Assembly: GCA_002368735.1 (NCBI GenBank)
Contig: DFEQ01000054.1
Location: 1 to 15,250 of the forward strand
Source of the DNA: Christensenella sp. UBA3798
GTDB lineage: Bacteria; Bacillota; Clostridia; Christensenellales; CAG-1252
Direction: 5' to 3'
Length of the DNA: 15,250 nucleotides
Shown: positions 7,415-13,662 of the stretch, piece after piece
Numbering within the stretch: position 1 is the first letter of the stretch
How the letters are laid out: each line of letters starts with the position of its first letter
The notes under the pieces: generated by a model
What the model saw: only the letters and a program-made list of their open reading frames with translations
Told to the model about the DNA's origin: nothing
Databases searched by the model: none
Made by a program: the position numbers and the translations under genes

Positions 7415-7470
7415 CGAACCGCAGGTCCGCGTGGAGGCTTTGCCTCAAAGTGCACCTCACATCTACGACC
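7415..7470 (-). repeat. Hairpin repeat F2
   Basis: Second copy of F1, 142 bp away, with the same GAGGC-TTT-GCCTC hairpin at 7434-7446. Its minus-strand head is diverged (GTCGTAGATGTGAGGTGC). Confidence 0.72.
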
Positions 7471-7510
7471 CGTCTTTGTTTTTATGTGATTATCGCTTTT
7501 TCTTCCCTCG

Positions 7511-7574
7511 GCGGACTTCGGAGAGTAGTGCAGATGCTAGGCACGTCCGAGAACACGCGATCGAGCGTACTCCT
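7511..7574 (+). repeat. Repeat copy A (left half only)
   Basis: Identical to 7806-7869 (copy D) at 61 of 64 positions. Starts with GCGGACTTCG and stops at CGTACTCCT, exactly at the centre of the palindrome, so it is a half element. Confidence 0.88.
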
Positions 7575-7590
7575 CAAGCCCACTATTGAG

Positions 7591-7660
7591 AGGGCGGAGA
7601 GGGGTGCTCAGACGAGCGCTCTCCGAGAAGACAGGTAGGCGCGTACTCTTCAAAGCTCTC
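7591..7660 (+). repeat. Repeat copy B (diverged left half)
   Basis: Shares with copies A, C and D the order GGAGAG ... GTGC ... CCGAGAA ... GCGTACTC. Its GGAGAG and CGTAC landmarks lie 76 bp from those of copy A. Strongly diverged in the middle. Confidence 0.6.
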
Positions 7661-7667
7661 TGTGAGG

Positions 7668-7787
7668 CGTTGGAGAGTGGTGCAGGCGCGAGGCTCGCTG
7701 AGGCGTCGGGCGGGAGCGTACTGCTTGTACGTAACTGCCCGAAGACGAGGTAGTTAGCAAAGCATACGCGCTGCTATAATCTTCTCC
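7668..7787 (+). repeat. Repeat copy C (full palindromic element)
   Basis: Landmarks lie 75-76 bp from copy B. The centre is CGTAC-TGCTT-GTACG (7717-7731). The outer ends GGAGAG (7672) and TTCTCC (7782-7787) form a short inverted pair. The right half matches the inverted copy E. Confidence 0.72.
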
Positions 7788-7805
7788 TGCAAGTTGCACT
7801 ATCTT

Positions 7806-7931
7806 GCGGACTTCGGAGATTAGTGCAGATGCTAGGCACGTCCGAGAGCACGCGATTGAGCGTACTCCTTGTACGTGATTTCGCGGGATCGACGGCGTAA
7901 CAACGCAGATGCGCTGATATACGAAGTCCGC
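7806..7931 (+). repeat. 126-bp foldback repeat (copy D) with inverted ends
   Basis: Ends are perfect 10-bp inverted repeats, GCGGACTTCG (7806-7815) and CGAAGTCCGC (7922-7931). The pairing continues imperfectly to 27 bases (21 matches by eye). The centre CGTAC-TCCTT-GTACG (7861-7875) lies at the geometric middle of the element, and CGCGA flanks it at equal distance in both arms. The right end touches the stop codon of the MFS gene (7932-7934). It resembles a MITE or a foldback RNA element; there is no coding capacity. Confidence 0.82.
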
Positions 7932-9728
7932 CTAATCGGAGTCTGCGCCAAGATACTCCAGCGTCGACTTCGCCGGCACAGGCTTGGAATCTCCGTATCT
8001 CGTGAAGAACATGAAGATAAAGGCGATGACCACGCAGATCGCCGAATAGAGGAAGAGGTACTGATCCTCAAAGTAGTCCATCACGAGACCCGAGATGAAG
8101 GGGGTGATCGCCTGCGCGCTCATCGTGGATATGTAGTAGTAGCCCGTGTACTTGCCCACGCTGGACGAGGAGGAAAGCTCCAGCACCATCGGGAAGGTAT
8201 TGACGTTCGTGATGATGAGCCCGAATCCCGAGATAAGGTAGAAGATGGCGAAGAGGTACTTCGCCATATTGTCGGGCCGCACGAAGAGGAAGACGAGGAC
8301 GAAGGACACGATGGCGAGAGAGAAGCCTAGGAGGACGCTCTTTCGCCGCCCTATCTTCACCGCGAGGATGCCCACGGGAATAAAGGCGATCGCCGACACC
8401 GCCATGGACACGCCCGAGATGACGGACGCCACCGCGGCGGACTGATTGAGCACCTTGGTGCAATAGACCGACAGGTTGGACGAGATGGCGTTATAGCCCA
8501 TGAACCACATAAAGGTGGAGGCGAGGATAAAGAAGAAACTGCGCTTGAAGGCGCGCTCGTGCTTTTTCTTTTTCTCCGCTGTTTCTTCGGGGGTCTCGGC
8601 GGGGTGCTCCTCGGCGGCGTCCGCGGCTACTTCGGAGGGCTCTTCTTCCCCCCTCTCCACCGCTTCGTCGTCGTTGCTGATGCCGTATTCCTCACAGTCC
8701 TTCTTACAATCCTCCACGAACTTCGGCTCGTTGACGAGGAAGAGGAACGCCATCAAGATGACTATCATTGCCGCCGCCGCGACCGAGAATATCTGCGTAA
8801 AGGGGTTTTCCGCGAGGATGAAGCCCACGGTATAGATGATGAAAGCGAGAGCGCCGCCGATGCCGCCCATCAGGTTTATCATAGCGTTTGCCTGCGAGCG
8901 GAGGGGCTTGGGGGTGACGTCGGGCATCAGAGCGACGGCGGGAGAGCGGAAGGACGCCATAGCGACGAGCACGAGGAATAGGACGGCGAGATAGACGCCT
9001 ATGCGCTCGGGGTGCACCTTGGTGATCTTGGTATTGACCTCCTCGCTCGCGAAGACGGCGATGCCCGGCTCCACGAAGCGTTGATACTCCTCGTTCTCGG
9101 CTTTATAGGCGTCGTAGGTCGCTTGGTCTATCTCGGTGCGGGCGCCCTCGGTTACGAGGTAATATTTGCCATCCTCCTTCTCAAGCTCCTTGACGCCGCG
9201 GCGTGCGACGACGAGGTAGGCTTCCAAGGAGTCTTTATCGTTGAGTTTCAAATAGTCGTGGTCGGAATAGGCATAGCCGATGCCCGACTTGGACTCGGTC
9301 GTATACATCATGGTATAGAACTGGTCGGCGGAAGTGTAGACGGTGCCGTCGGACGCCTCGTAATTGAAATCGGCGGTCGTCTCCACCGCATAGATCTTGG
9401 AGCGGAGGGCGGTGGCGTCCTTTAATTGCGACGACGCCGTGATGGGCACGAAGATCATGATGACGACGGAGAGGATGGTGCCCACGAAGACGAAGGGGGT
9501 GCGCTTGCCCTTTTTCGTATTGATATTATCCGACCACTTGCCGAAGATGGGGAGGAGGAACAAAGAGAGTACGTTGTCGATGCCCATGACCATGCCGCGT
9601 AGGCTATTGGAGAGACCGAACGCCCGCTCCAAAAGGAGAGGCACGACAAAGTCGTACGCCGTCCAAAAGAGCATAATGATGGCGAATGCCAAGCCGACCT
9701 TAATTGTTCTTTTGTAGTTGAGTTTCAT
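7932..9728 (-). CDS. MFS transporter, GPH/sugar-cation symporter-like, with large inserted loop
   Basis: Inner-membrane transporter of 598 residues. The first three membrane segments (about 10-32, 45-62, 78-97) frame the MFS motif-A region GKWSDNINTKKGKRTPF (63-79), which resembles glycoside-pentoside-hexuronide and sucrose/maltose carriers. About 145 mostly hydrophilic residues (98-242) are inserted between segments 3 and 4, predicted outside the cell; ordinary MFS proteins have only a short loop there. A second long loop, acidic and Ala/Glu/Lys-rich (333-397), lies at the usual cytoplasmic midpoint. A motif-A echo, GILAVKIGRRKS, is at 453-464. ATG at 9728 has AGGAG seven bases upstream. Single gene between two repeat blocks, with the foldback repeat starting right after its TAG stop. 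Sugar as substrate is inference. Confidence 0.85.
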   Translation of the reverse strand: MKLNYKRTIKVGLAFAIIMLFWTAYDFVVPLLLERAFGLSNSLRGMVMGIDNVLSLFLLPIFGKWSDNINTKKGKRTPFVFVGTILSVVIMIFVPITASSQLKDATALRSKIYAVETTADFNYEASDGTVYTSADQFYTMMYTTESKSGIGYAYSDHDYLKLNDKDSLEAYLVVARRGVKELEKEDGKYYLVTEGARTEIDQATYDAYKAENEEYQRFVEPGIAVFASEEVNTKITKVHPERIGVYLAVLFLVLVAMASFRSPAVALMPDVTPKPLRSQANAMINLMGGIGGALAFIIYTVGFILAENPFTQIFSVAAAAMIVILMAFLFLVNEPKFVEDCKKDCEEYGISNDDEAVERGEEEPSEVAADAAEEHPAETPEETAEKKKKHERAFKRSFFFILASTFMWFMGYNAISSNLSVYCTKVLNQSAAVASVISGVSMAVSAIAFIPVGILAVKIGRRKSVLLGFSLAIVSFVLVFLFVRPDNMAKYLFAIFYLISGFGLIITNVNTFPMVLELSSSSSVGKYTGYYYISTMSAQAITPFISGLVMDYFEDQYLFLYSAICVVIAFIFMFFTRYGDSKPVPAKSTLEYLGADSD

Positions 9729-9962
9729 CTATTATCTCCTCATTTCGCATTCTGCATACCACTAGCGCAGTGAGCAGTGAAGTTTGCCCTGTGGCAAGTG
9801 AAGTTGACTTCGTCAGTGAAGTTATTCGCTTCGCTCATAGTGAAGTTGCTCACTTCGTTCGCAGTTAAGGATGTAGGGATAGATTTTGCATTCTTTCCGC
9901 TCCCTGATTATGGATTATTATCGGAGCAGCGCGACCCTTGATTCCGCATTCCGCATTACCCT
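9729..9962. other. Repeat-filled intergenic region upstream of the transporter
   Basis: Holds a GTGAAGTT array (9777-9870) bracketed by tandem ATTYYGC heptamers in the same direction: ATTTCGC-ATTCTGC at 9742-9755 and ATTCCGC-ATTCCGC at 9941-9954. A GCTCC ... GGAGC dyad lies at 9899-9927. I see no terminator with a T tract for the gene ending at 9963 and only a very weak promoter (TTCACT, 17 bp, TATGCA on the minus strand) for the transporter. Confidence 0.7.
9777..9870 (+). repeat. GTGAAGTT direct-repeat array with hairpin spacers
   Basis: Four perfect GTGAAGTT octamers begin at 9777, 9798, 9816 and 9840 (periods 21, 18 and 24 bp), possibly followed by a decayed unit near 9862. Spacers differ in sequence, but each shows dyad symmetry: TTGCC-CTGT-GGCAA (9784-9797), TGAC-TTC-GTCA (9805-9815), a decayed ATTCGCTTCGCTCAT, and TGC ... 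GCA around CTTCG. The conserved part is the direct repeat and the variable part is the hairpin. Confidence 0.82.
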
Positions 9963-10634
9963 TTATTCCCCTTTTTCCAATCTTTCCAAGTACTTGTCCA
10001 TCTCAAGGAGCACACCGTTCTCCCTGACGTACTGCTCGTACTTCCACAGGTCGGTGGTGATGGCTTTAAAGCCGTATCGCTCCGCGAGGAACTCCACGAA
10101 CTTATCGGGGCGGAGGGTGGTATTGCCCGCCGCGAGGGATACGTTCAAGCGGTCGGGGTACACCTTTATGGCATTTATCAGGGGGGCGACGTCCTTATAG
10201 GTGGTCTCCCCTTTCTTGGTGATGGGCATCTCGAATGTCAATTCGTTCACGACGCACTCTATCTCGCGCCTAACCTCTTCCGCGCCCTTCTGCGCGACCG
10301 AATAATCTGCGGCGACGGTGCGACCCGCCACGTTGGGATTCACGAGGGGGGCAAAGGCGCGAATGCCCTCCAGCCCCTTGGGCGCCACGCGGTTGTATTC
10401 CTCGAGGAAGGTATCTTTGTCCACGTCCGCGCGCACGGTCAGATATTCCGAGGAGGAGCTGATGCCGAGGGGGAGCGGCGTGCCGAGGTTGATCTGCATA
10501 TGCGGGTTGAAGCCGCCCGAAAACTCTATCTCGAAGCCCGCCCTGCGGAAGGCGCGGGTAAAGTGGCGAAGGAGGTCTATGTGGGAAATATACGTCATAT
10601 TTCCGCGTTTGTAATGCTTCAAGACAAGGATCAT
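9963..10634 (-). CDS. DUF2344 (TIGR03936) partner of radical SAM protein
   Basis: Cytosolic protein of 223 residues and unknown biochemical role. The N-terminal part matches the family: YISHIDLLRHFTRAFRRAG (15-33), SGGFNPHMQ (39-47) and PLPLGISSSSEYL (53-65). In many Firmicutes this family sits directly behind, or is fused to, the radical SAM protein seen here, upstream of rng and rplU. The ATG at 10634 forms an ATGA overlap with the radical SAM stop and has AGGTG upstream; an in-frame ATG 14 codons higher is less likely. The coupling implies that the two proteins are needed in fixed amounts and may form a complex. Downstream lies a repeat array rather than rng. Confidence 0.9.
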   Translation of the reverse strand: MILVLKHYKRGNMTYISHIDLLRHFTRAFRRAGFEIEFSGGFNPHMQINLGTPLPLGISSSSEYLTVRADVDKDTFLEEYNRVAPKGLEGIRAFAPLVNPNVAGRTVAADYSVAQKGAEEVRREIECVVNELTFEMPITKKGETTYKDVAPLINAIKVYPDRLNVSLAAGNTTLRPDKFVEFLAERYGFKAITTDLWKYEQYVRENGVLLEMDKYLERLEKGE

Positions 10635-12394
10635 TTTTTCACCTCGTCGCATAAGGCGAGCGCCATGGCGCCGCACCCTTGGCAGCCCTTGTCACAGCCC
10701 GGCGTGCATTCGGCGCGGTATGCCTTTTCCCTCTCCCTTATGAGGAAGGAGCGGCTCACGCCGATGTCGATAAACTCCCACGGGAGGGGCTTGTCGAGAG
10801 GCTGCTCGCCAAGGTACTTTTGCTTGTCTATATGGAGCTCCGTCATCGCCTCTTCCCAAATGTCGTATTTGAAGTATTCGGTCCAGCTGTCGAACATCGC
10901 ACCCTTACGGTAGGCAAGCTCGATGAGAGGGGCAAGCGCCCTGTCGCCGCGCGCAAAGATCGCCTCGAGCTCGCTGGTCTCGCGGTCGTGGTAGTGGAAG
11001 GAAGCGCCCTTCACCTTGCGCAGTTCGTCCTTCAGAAGGTACTGCTTGCGGCTCATCTCCTCGCGGGAGATCTGCGCTTCCCATTGGAAGGGGGTGCCCG
11101 GCTTGGGGATAAAGACCGAGCAGCTGACCGAGATATTCACGCCCCCCTTATGATTTTCGTGGTACAAGCGGCGTATCATCTTGACGAGATCTACGATCCC
11201 CATGAGATCCTCGTCGGTCTCGGTGGGGAGCCCGAGCATAAAGTACAGCTTGACGCTCGTATAGCCTTGGTCAAAGGCGGCGGAGAGACCCGTACGGATC
11301 TCTTCTTCGGTGACGTTTTTATTGATGACGTTCCTGAGCCTTTGGGTGCCCGCCTCGGGCGCGAAGGTCAAGGAGCTCTTGCGGCTGCTCTCCGCAAATT
11401 CCTTTTTAAAAGAGGACAAACGCAGAGAAGGAAGCGCCAAATGCACGTGCGCCTTTGCCGCAATGGGGTTGATATCGGTGAGGAGCTCCTCGAGATAAGG
11501 GTAATCGCCCGTCGACAGCGATCCGAGCGAGATCTCGTCAAAGCCCGTCTCTCGGATCAGACATTCGATGGCTTTTTTCACCGTCTGCTCACTGCGGAAA
11601 CGGATGGGGCGATAATAGTACCCCGCCTGACAGAAGCGACAGCCGTTCTGACAGCCGCGATACAATTCCATCATCGCTCTGTCGTGTACGACCTCGAGGG
11701 TGGGCATCAGCTGAGCGGTGGGGTAGTAGCATTTATCGAAATCACGGACGACCGCCTTCTTGACCACTTTGCGGTGCTCGGGAGTATTCAGCGAGGGGAC
11801 GTAGACTCCCTCGATCTTCTCCGCGAGGGCGAGGAACTTCGCCTTCTTCATCTTTTTCGCCTTGCACTTTTTATACAGCTCGGTCAGCTTGACGATGACC
11901 TCCTCCCCTTCTCCCACCATAAAGAGGTCAAAGAAGTCCGCGATGGGCTCGGGGTTTATCGCTACGGGGCCGCCGCCGCAGATGATGGGATAGGACTCGT
12001 CCCTGTCCTTGGCATAGAAGGGGATGCCCGCCGACTCCATCATATACAGAATGCCGGTAAAGAGCATCTCGTACTGCACCGAGAACCCCACCATATCGAA
12101 GTCGCGGAGGGGAGTCTTGGTCTCGAGGCTCATCAGCGGAATGTCGTTCTCCTTCAAAAGAGCGCGGAAGTCCAAAGCGGGGGCAAAGCACCTTTCGCAC
12201 ACGGTGCCCTTCTGCTCGTTCAAAACGTGATAGAGTATCTTTAAGCCGAGGTTGGACATTCCGACCTCATAGAGGTCGGGCATACAAATGCAAAAACGTA
12301 CGTCACAGGGCTTATCCATATCGGGGGTATTGTATTCCCCGCCGCTGTAACGCGCAGGCTTTTCGGATCTTAACAAAATCTCTTCTAAAGTCAT
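10631..12394 (-). CDS. B12-binding-like radical SAM protein (TIGR03960 family)
   Basis: Protein of 587 residues. An N-terminal cobalamin-binding-like fold (about 30-210; CDVRFCICMPDLYEVGMSNLG, GFSVQYEM, ICGGGPVAINPEP) precedes the radical SAM core, whose iron-sulfur site is C248-x3-C252-x2-C255 in RGCQNGCRFCQAG. Later core motifs are SLGSLSTGDY, TFAPEAGTQRLR and KLYFMLGLPTETDED. The last ~30 residues form a Cys cluster (CTPGCDKGCQGCGAMALALC) that may hold another metal centre or cluster. The classical His-binding motif of B12 domains (DxHxxG) is not seen, so cobalamin binding is doubtful. The reaction is unknown. Start is ATG 12394 with AGAGG four bases upstream and a promoter just above; an ATG 15 codons higher lies across that promoter. 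Coupled to the DUF2344 gene. Confidence 0.93.
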   Translation of the reverse strand: MTLEEILLRSEKPARYSGGEYNTPDMDKPCDVRFCICMPDLYEVGMSNLGLKILYHVLNEQKGTVCERCFAPALDFRALLKENDIPLMSLETKTPLRDFDMVGFSVQYEMLFTGILYMMESAGIPFYAKDRDESYPIICGGGPVAINPEPIADFFDLFMVGEGEEVIVKLTELYKKCKAKKMKKAKFLALAEKIEGVYVPSLNTPEHRKVVKKAVVRDFDKCYYPTAQLMPTLEVVHDRAMMELYRGCQNGCRFCQAGYYYRPIRFRSEQTVKKAIECLIRETGFDEISLGSLSTGDYPYLEELLTDINPIAAKAHVHLALPSLRLSSFKKEFAESSRKSSLTFAPEAGTQRLRNVINKNVTEEEIRTGLSAAFDQGYTSVKLYFMLGLPTETDEDLMGIVDLVKMIRRLYHENHKGGVNISVSCSVFIPKPGTPFQWEAQISREEMSRKQYLLKDELRKVKGASFHYHDRETSELEAIFARGDRALAPLIELAYRKGAMFDSWTEYFKYDIWEEAMTELHIDKQKYLGEQPLDKPLPWEFIDIGVSRSFLIREREKAYRAECTPGCDKGCQGCGAMALALCDEVKK

Positions 12395-12410
12395 GTTTCC
12401 TCTTTGGTAA

Positions 12411-12439
12411 ATTATAACATAGCTCGATATAAATAACAA
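12411..12439 (-). promoter_or_regulatory. Promoter of the radical SAM-DUF2344 pair
   Basis: On the minus strand: TTGTTA (12439-12434), a 17-bp spacer, and TATAAT (12416-12411). The -10 is perfect and the -35 matches 4 of 6. It fills the short gap between the protease stop and the start at 12394, giving a leader of about ten bases that includes AGAGG. The gap has no terminator, so read-through from minDE-protease is also likely. Confidence 0.72.
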
Positions 12440-12445
12440 GTTTAT

Positions 12446-13189
12446 TTATATCTTTCCCTTGATCGCCTCCCCGATGGGGGTAGAGGGCGGATAGGAGATA
12501 AGGAGCGACGCCACCTCGGCGGAAGTCAGGCGGCAGAGTCTCTTTCGCCCCCTTTTGACGATTGCGGGACGAAGTCGCCCTTCTTCATCTACCTTGGCTA
12601 GGGAGTACAAGGGACGATCTTCCGATACTTTATTGCGCCGACCGAAGAGGGTGACAAGGATGGTCAGCGCCAAAAACGCCGCAAAGATAAGGTAGGTCAA
12701 GCGAAGTGTGACGATAAAGGCGCAAAGCGCCCCGCCCGACAAGAGAAAGGTCATCACGCAGGTCGCCCCGCGCGCCCACGGCGCCGGAAACATGAGTCGC
12801 AGGAGCCTGCCGCCGTCCAGAGGATAGGCAGGTAGAAGGTTTAGGGCGGCAAGAAGCACGTTTATCGCGATAAAACTCTTTAAATATCCGTATAATTCGG
12901 GAAATATCCAACACGCGGAGAGGGTGAAGGAAGCGAGGATGATATTGGCGAAGGGGCCCGCGATGAGCACCCAGCCGAAATGGGGAAACTCCCCTTTTGC
13001 CTCAAGCACCGCGCCGTATGGCATCAAGAGGAGGGTCAGCTCCTTCGCCCCCGCTATCCTCGCAACGGTGTAGTGCGCCATTTCGTGTATCGTAACGGCA
13101 AGAAAAGCCGTCAAATAGCCCATCACCCCGCCGAATAGGACGTACAAGGGGATAGACGCGAAGAAGAGGGGATGGAGTTTGACTTTCAA
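12446..13189 (-). CDS. M50 site-2-type intramembrane metalloprotease (SpoIVFB-like)
   Basis: Membrane zinc protease of 247 residues. The active site is HEMAH (35-39) in one segment and NLLPAYPLDGG (117-127, third ligand D125) in another; several hydrophobic segments lie between residues 5 and 182, followed by a cytosolic tail of ~65 residues. SpoIVFB cleaves pro-sigma-K during sporulation; other M50 proteins cut membrane-bound anti-sigma factors. Its place after minDE and before the TIGR03960 radical SAM gene matches the clostridial spoIVFB locus. The start is TTG at 13189, overlapping the previous stop by four bases (TTGA), with no clear ribosome site, so expression probably depends on coupling. 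Catalytic residues are intact. SpoIVFB function rather than a general S2P role is inferred from position. Confidence 0.9.
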   Translation of the reverse strand: MKVKLHPLFFASIPLYVLFGGVMGYLTAFLAVTIHEMAHYTVARIAGAKELTLLLMPYGAVLEAKGEFPHFGWVLIAGPFANIILASFTLSACWIFPELYGYLKSFIAINVLLAALNLLPAYPLDGGRLLRLMFPAPWARGATCVMTFLLSGGALCAFIVTLRLTYLIFAAFLALTILVTLFGRRNKVSEDRPLYSLAKVDEEGRLRPAIVKRGRKRLCRLTSAEVASLLISYPPSTPIGEAIKGKI

Positions 13190-13386
13190 AAGAGTGAGAA
13201 TACGCTCGCGCGGACCTCTTCAAAGAGGAGCGAGCGGAAGATGACGGACGCGGCAAGATACAGCGTTCCGCCGAACAAAAGAAGGAAGAAGAAAAAGGCG
13301 TATTCCCGCTTTTTCCGCTTTCTCACCACCAAATAATTGTTTTCGTACCCCTTGCCGCCCGCTCGCTTGATCCCGTAGTATTCCAT
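13186..13386 (-). CDS. Small one-pass membrane protein in the spoIVFA position
   Basis: Unrecognised protein of 66 residues: a polar N-terminus (1-20), a strongly basic patch VRKRKKREY (21-29), one hydrophobic segment (about 30-50) and a 16-residue tail. Positive-inside reasoning puts the N-terminus in the cytosol. It lies between minE and the M50 protease, where many Clostridia and Bacillus have SpoIVFA or an M23 peptidase with one membrane segment and an outer LytM domain; the domain is absent here. No good ribosome site precedes the ATG at 13386, but the end overlaps the protease start, arguing that the frame is real. It could be a shortened regulator of the protease or an unrelated small membrane protein. 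Confidence 0.62.
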   Translation of the reverse strand: MEYYGIKRAGGKGYENNYLVVRKRKKREYAFFFFLLLFGGTLYLAASVIFRSLLFEEVRASVFSLF

Positions 13387-13420
13387 AAAAGAAGGATATG
13401 CCCGAGGGGGAAAAAGTAGA

Positions 13421-13660
13421 CTATCCGCTGTGAAAAGTCCCGCGCACGCGGAAGGCGCGCGCCGTGACCGACACCCTGTAACAGCCGTGCTCGTCCACCG
13501 TGACGGCAGCGTCCACCGAGCGAGGGTCCACCTCGAAATAGCAGTCCAATAGCTCGCACGCGTCGCTTTTCAACACGGCGATAAGCTCCTCTTGCGCCCC
13601 TGCTTTATCCATTAAAAGCACCTTCTTGACGCGCTCCAATCCTACCTTCGAGCCTTTCAT
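13421..13660 (-). CDS. minE: MinE topological specificity factor (short N-terminus)
   Basis: Protein of 79 residues. The C-terminal dimerisation half, LKSDACELLDCYFEVDP with RSVDAAVTV and CYRVSVTARAF (about 30-70), lines up with the MinE beta domain (E. coli LRKDILEVICKYVQIDP). The MinD-contacting helix ERVKKVLLMD begins at residue 9. MinE drives MinD off the membrane to set up division-site oscillation or gradients. Only about seven residues precede the contact helix, against roughly 19 in E. coli, and no hydrophobic membrane-targeting stretch like MALLDFF is seen. ATG at 13660 starts 2 bp after the minD stop, with GAGG inside the end of minD. Confidence 0.88.
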   Translation of the reverse strand: MKGSKVGLERVKKVLLMDKAGAQEELIAVLKSDACELLDCYFEVDPRSVDAAVTVDEHGCYRVSVTARAFRVRGTFHSG

Positions 13661-13662
13661 AC

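Larger units (their letters stand above)
7069..7931. other. Non-coding mosaic of related palindromic repeats (863 bp)
   Basis: No convincing gene on either strand. The stretch is filled by short repeats described separately (7098-7198, 7273-7330, 7415-7470, 7511-7574, 7591-7660, 7668-7787, 7806-7931). Between them lie AT-rich patches (about 7213-7260 and 7330-7412). TATAAT-like boxes occur on the minus strand at 7249-7244 and TATATA at 7223-7218, but I see no matching -35, so the promoter of the downstream kinase gene is unresolved. Small open frames here lack ribosome binding sites and consist of repeat sequence. Confidence 0.8.

Noticed and set aside
7407..7638. Short open frames on the plus strand in the repeat mosaic
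   Set aside because: They consist of repeat sequence, lack ribosome sites and give low-complexity, Arg/Ser-rich translations.
7511..7931. Possible CRISPR array, because units repeat at about 76 bp
   Set aside because: The units diverge throughout, there is no constant 25-40 bp repeat alternating with unique spacers, and no cas gene is present.
7806..7931. Insertion sequence
   Set aside because: Inverted ends exist but there is no transposase frame and no clear target-site duplication; at most a non-autonomous element.
9777..9870. Possible CRISPR-like array of GTGAAGTT units
   Set aside because: The repeat is only 8 bp, spacers are 10-16 bp and self-complementary, and no cas genes are near.
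10635..10676. Longer N-terminus for the DUF2344 gene (ATG at 10676)
   Set aside because: The ATG at 10634 has a ribosome site, makes the usual ATGA overlap with the radical SAM stop and fits the family start.
10679..12244. 521-codon open frame on the plus strand opposite the radical SAM gene
   Set aside because: Antisense shadow of a gene with intact catalytic motifs; no ribosome site and no recognisable domain.
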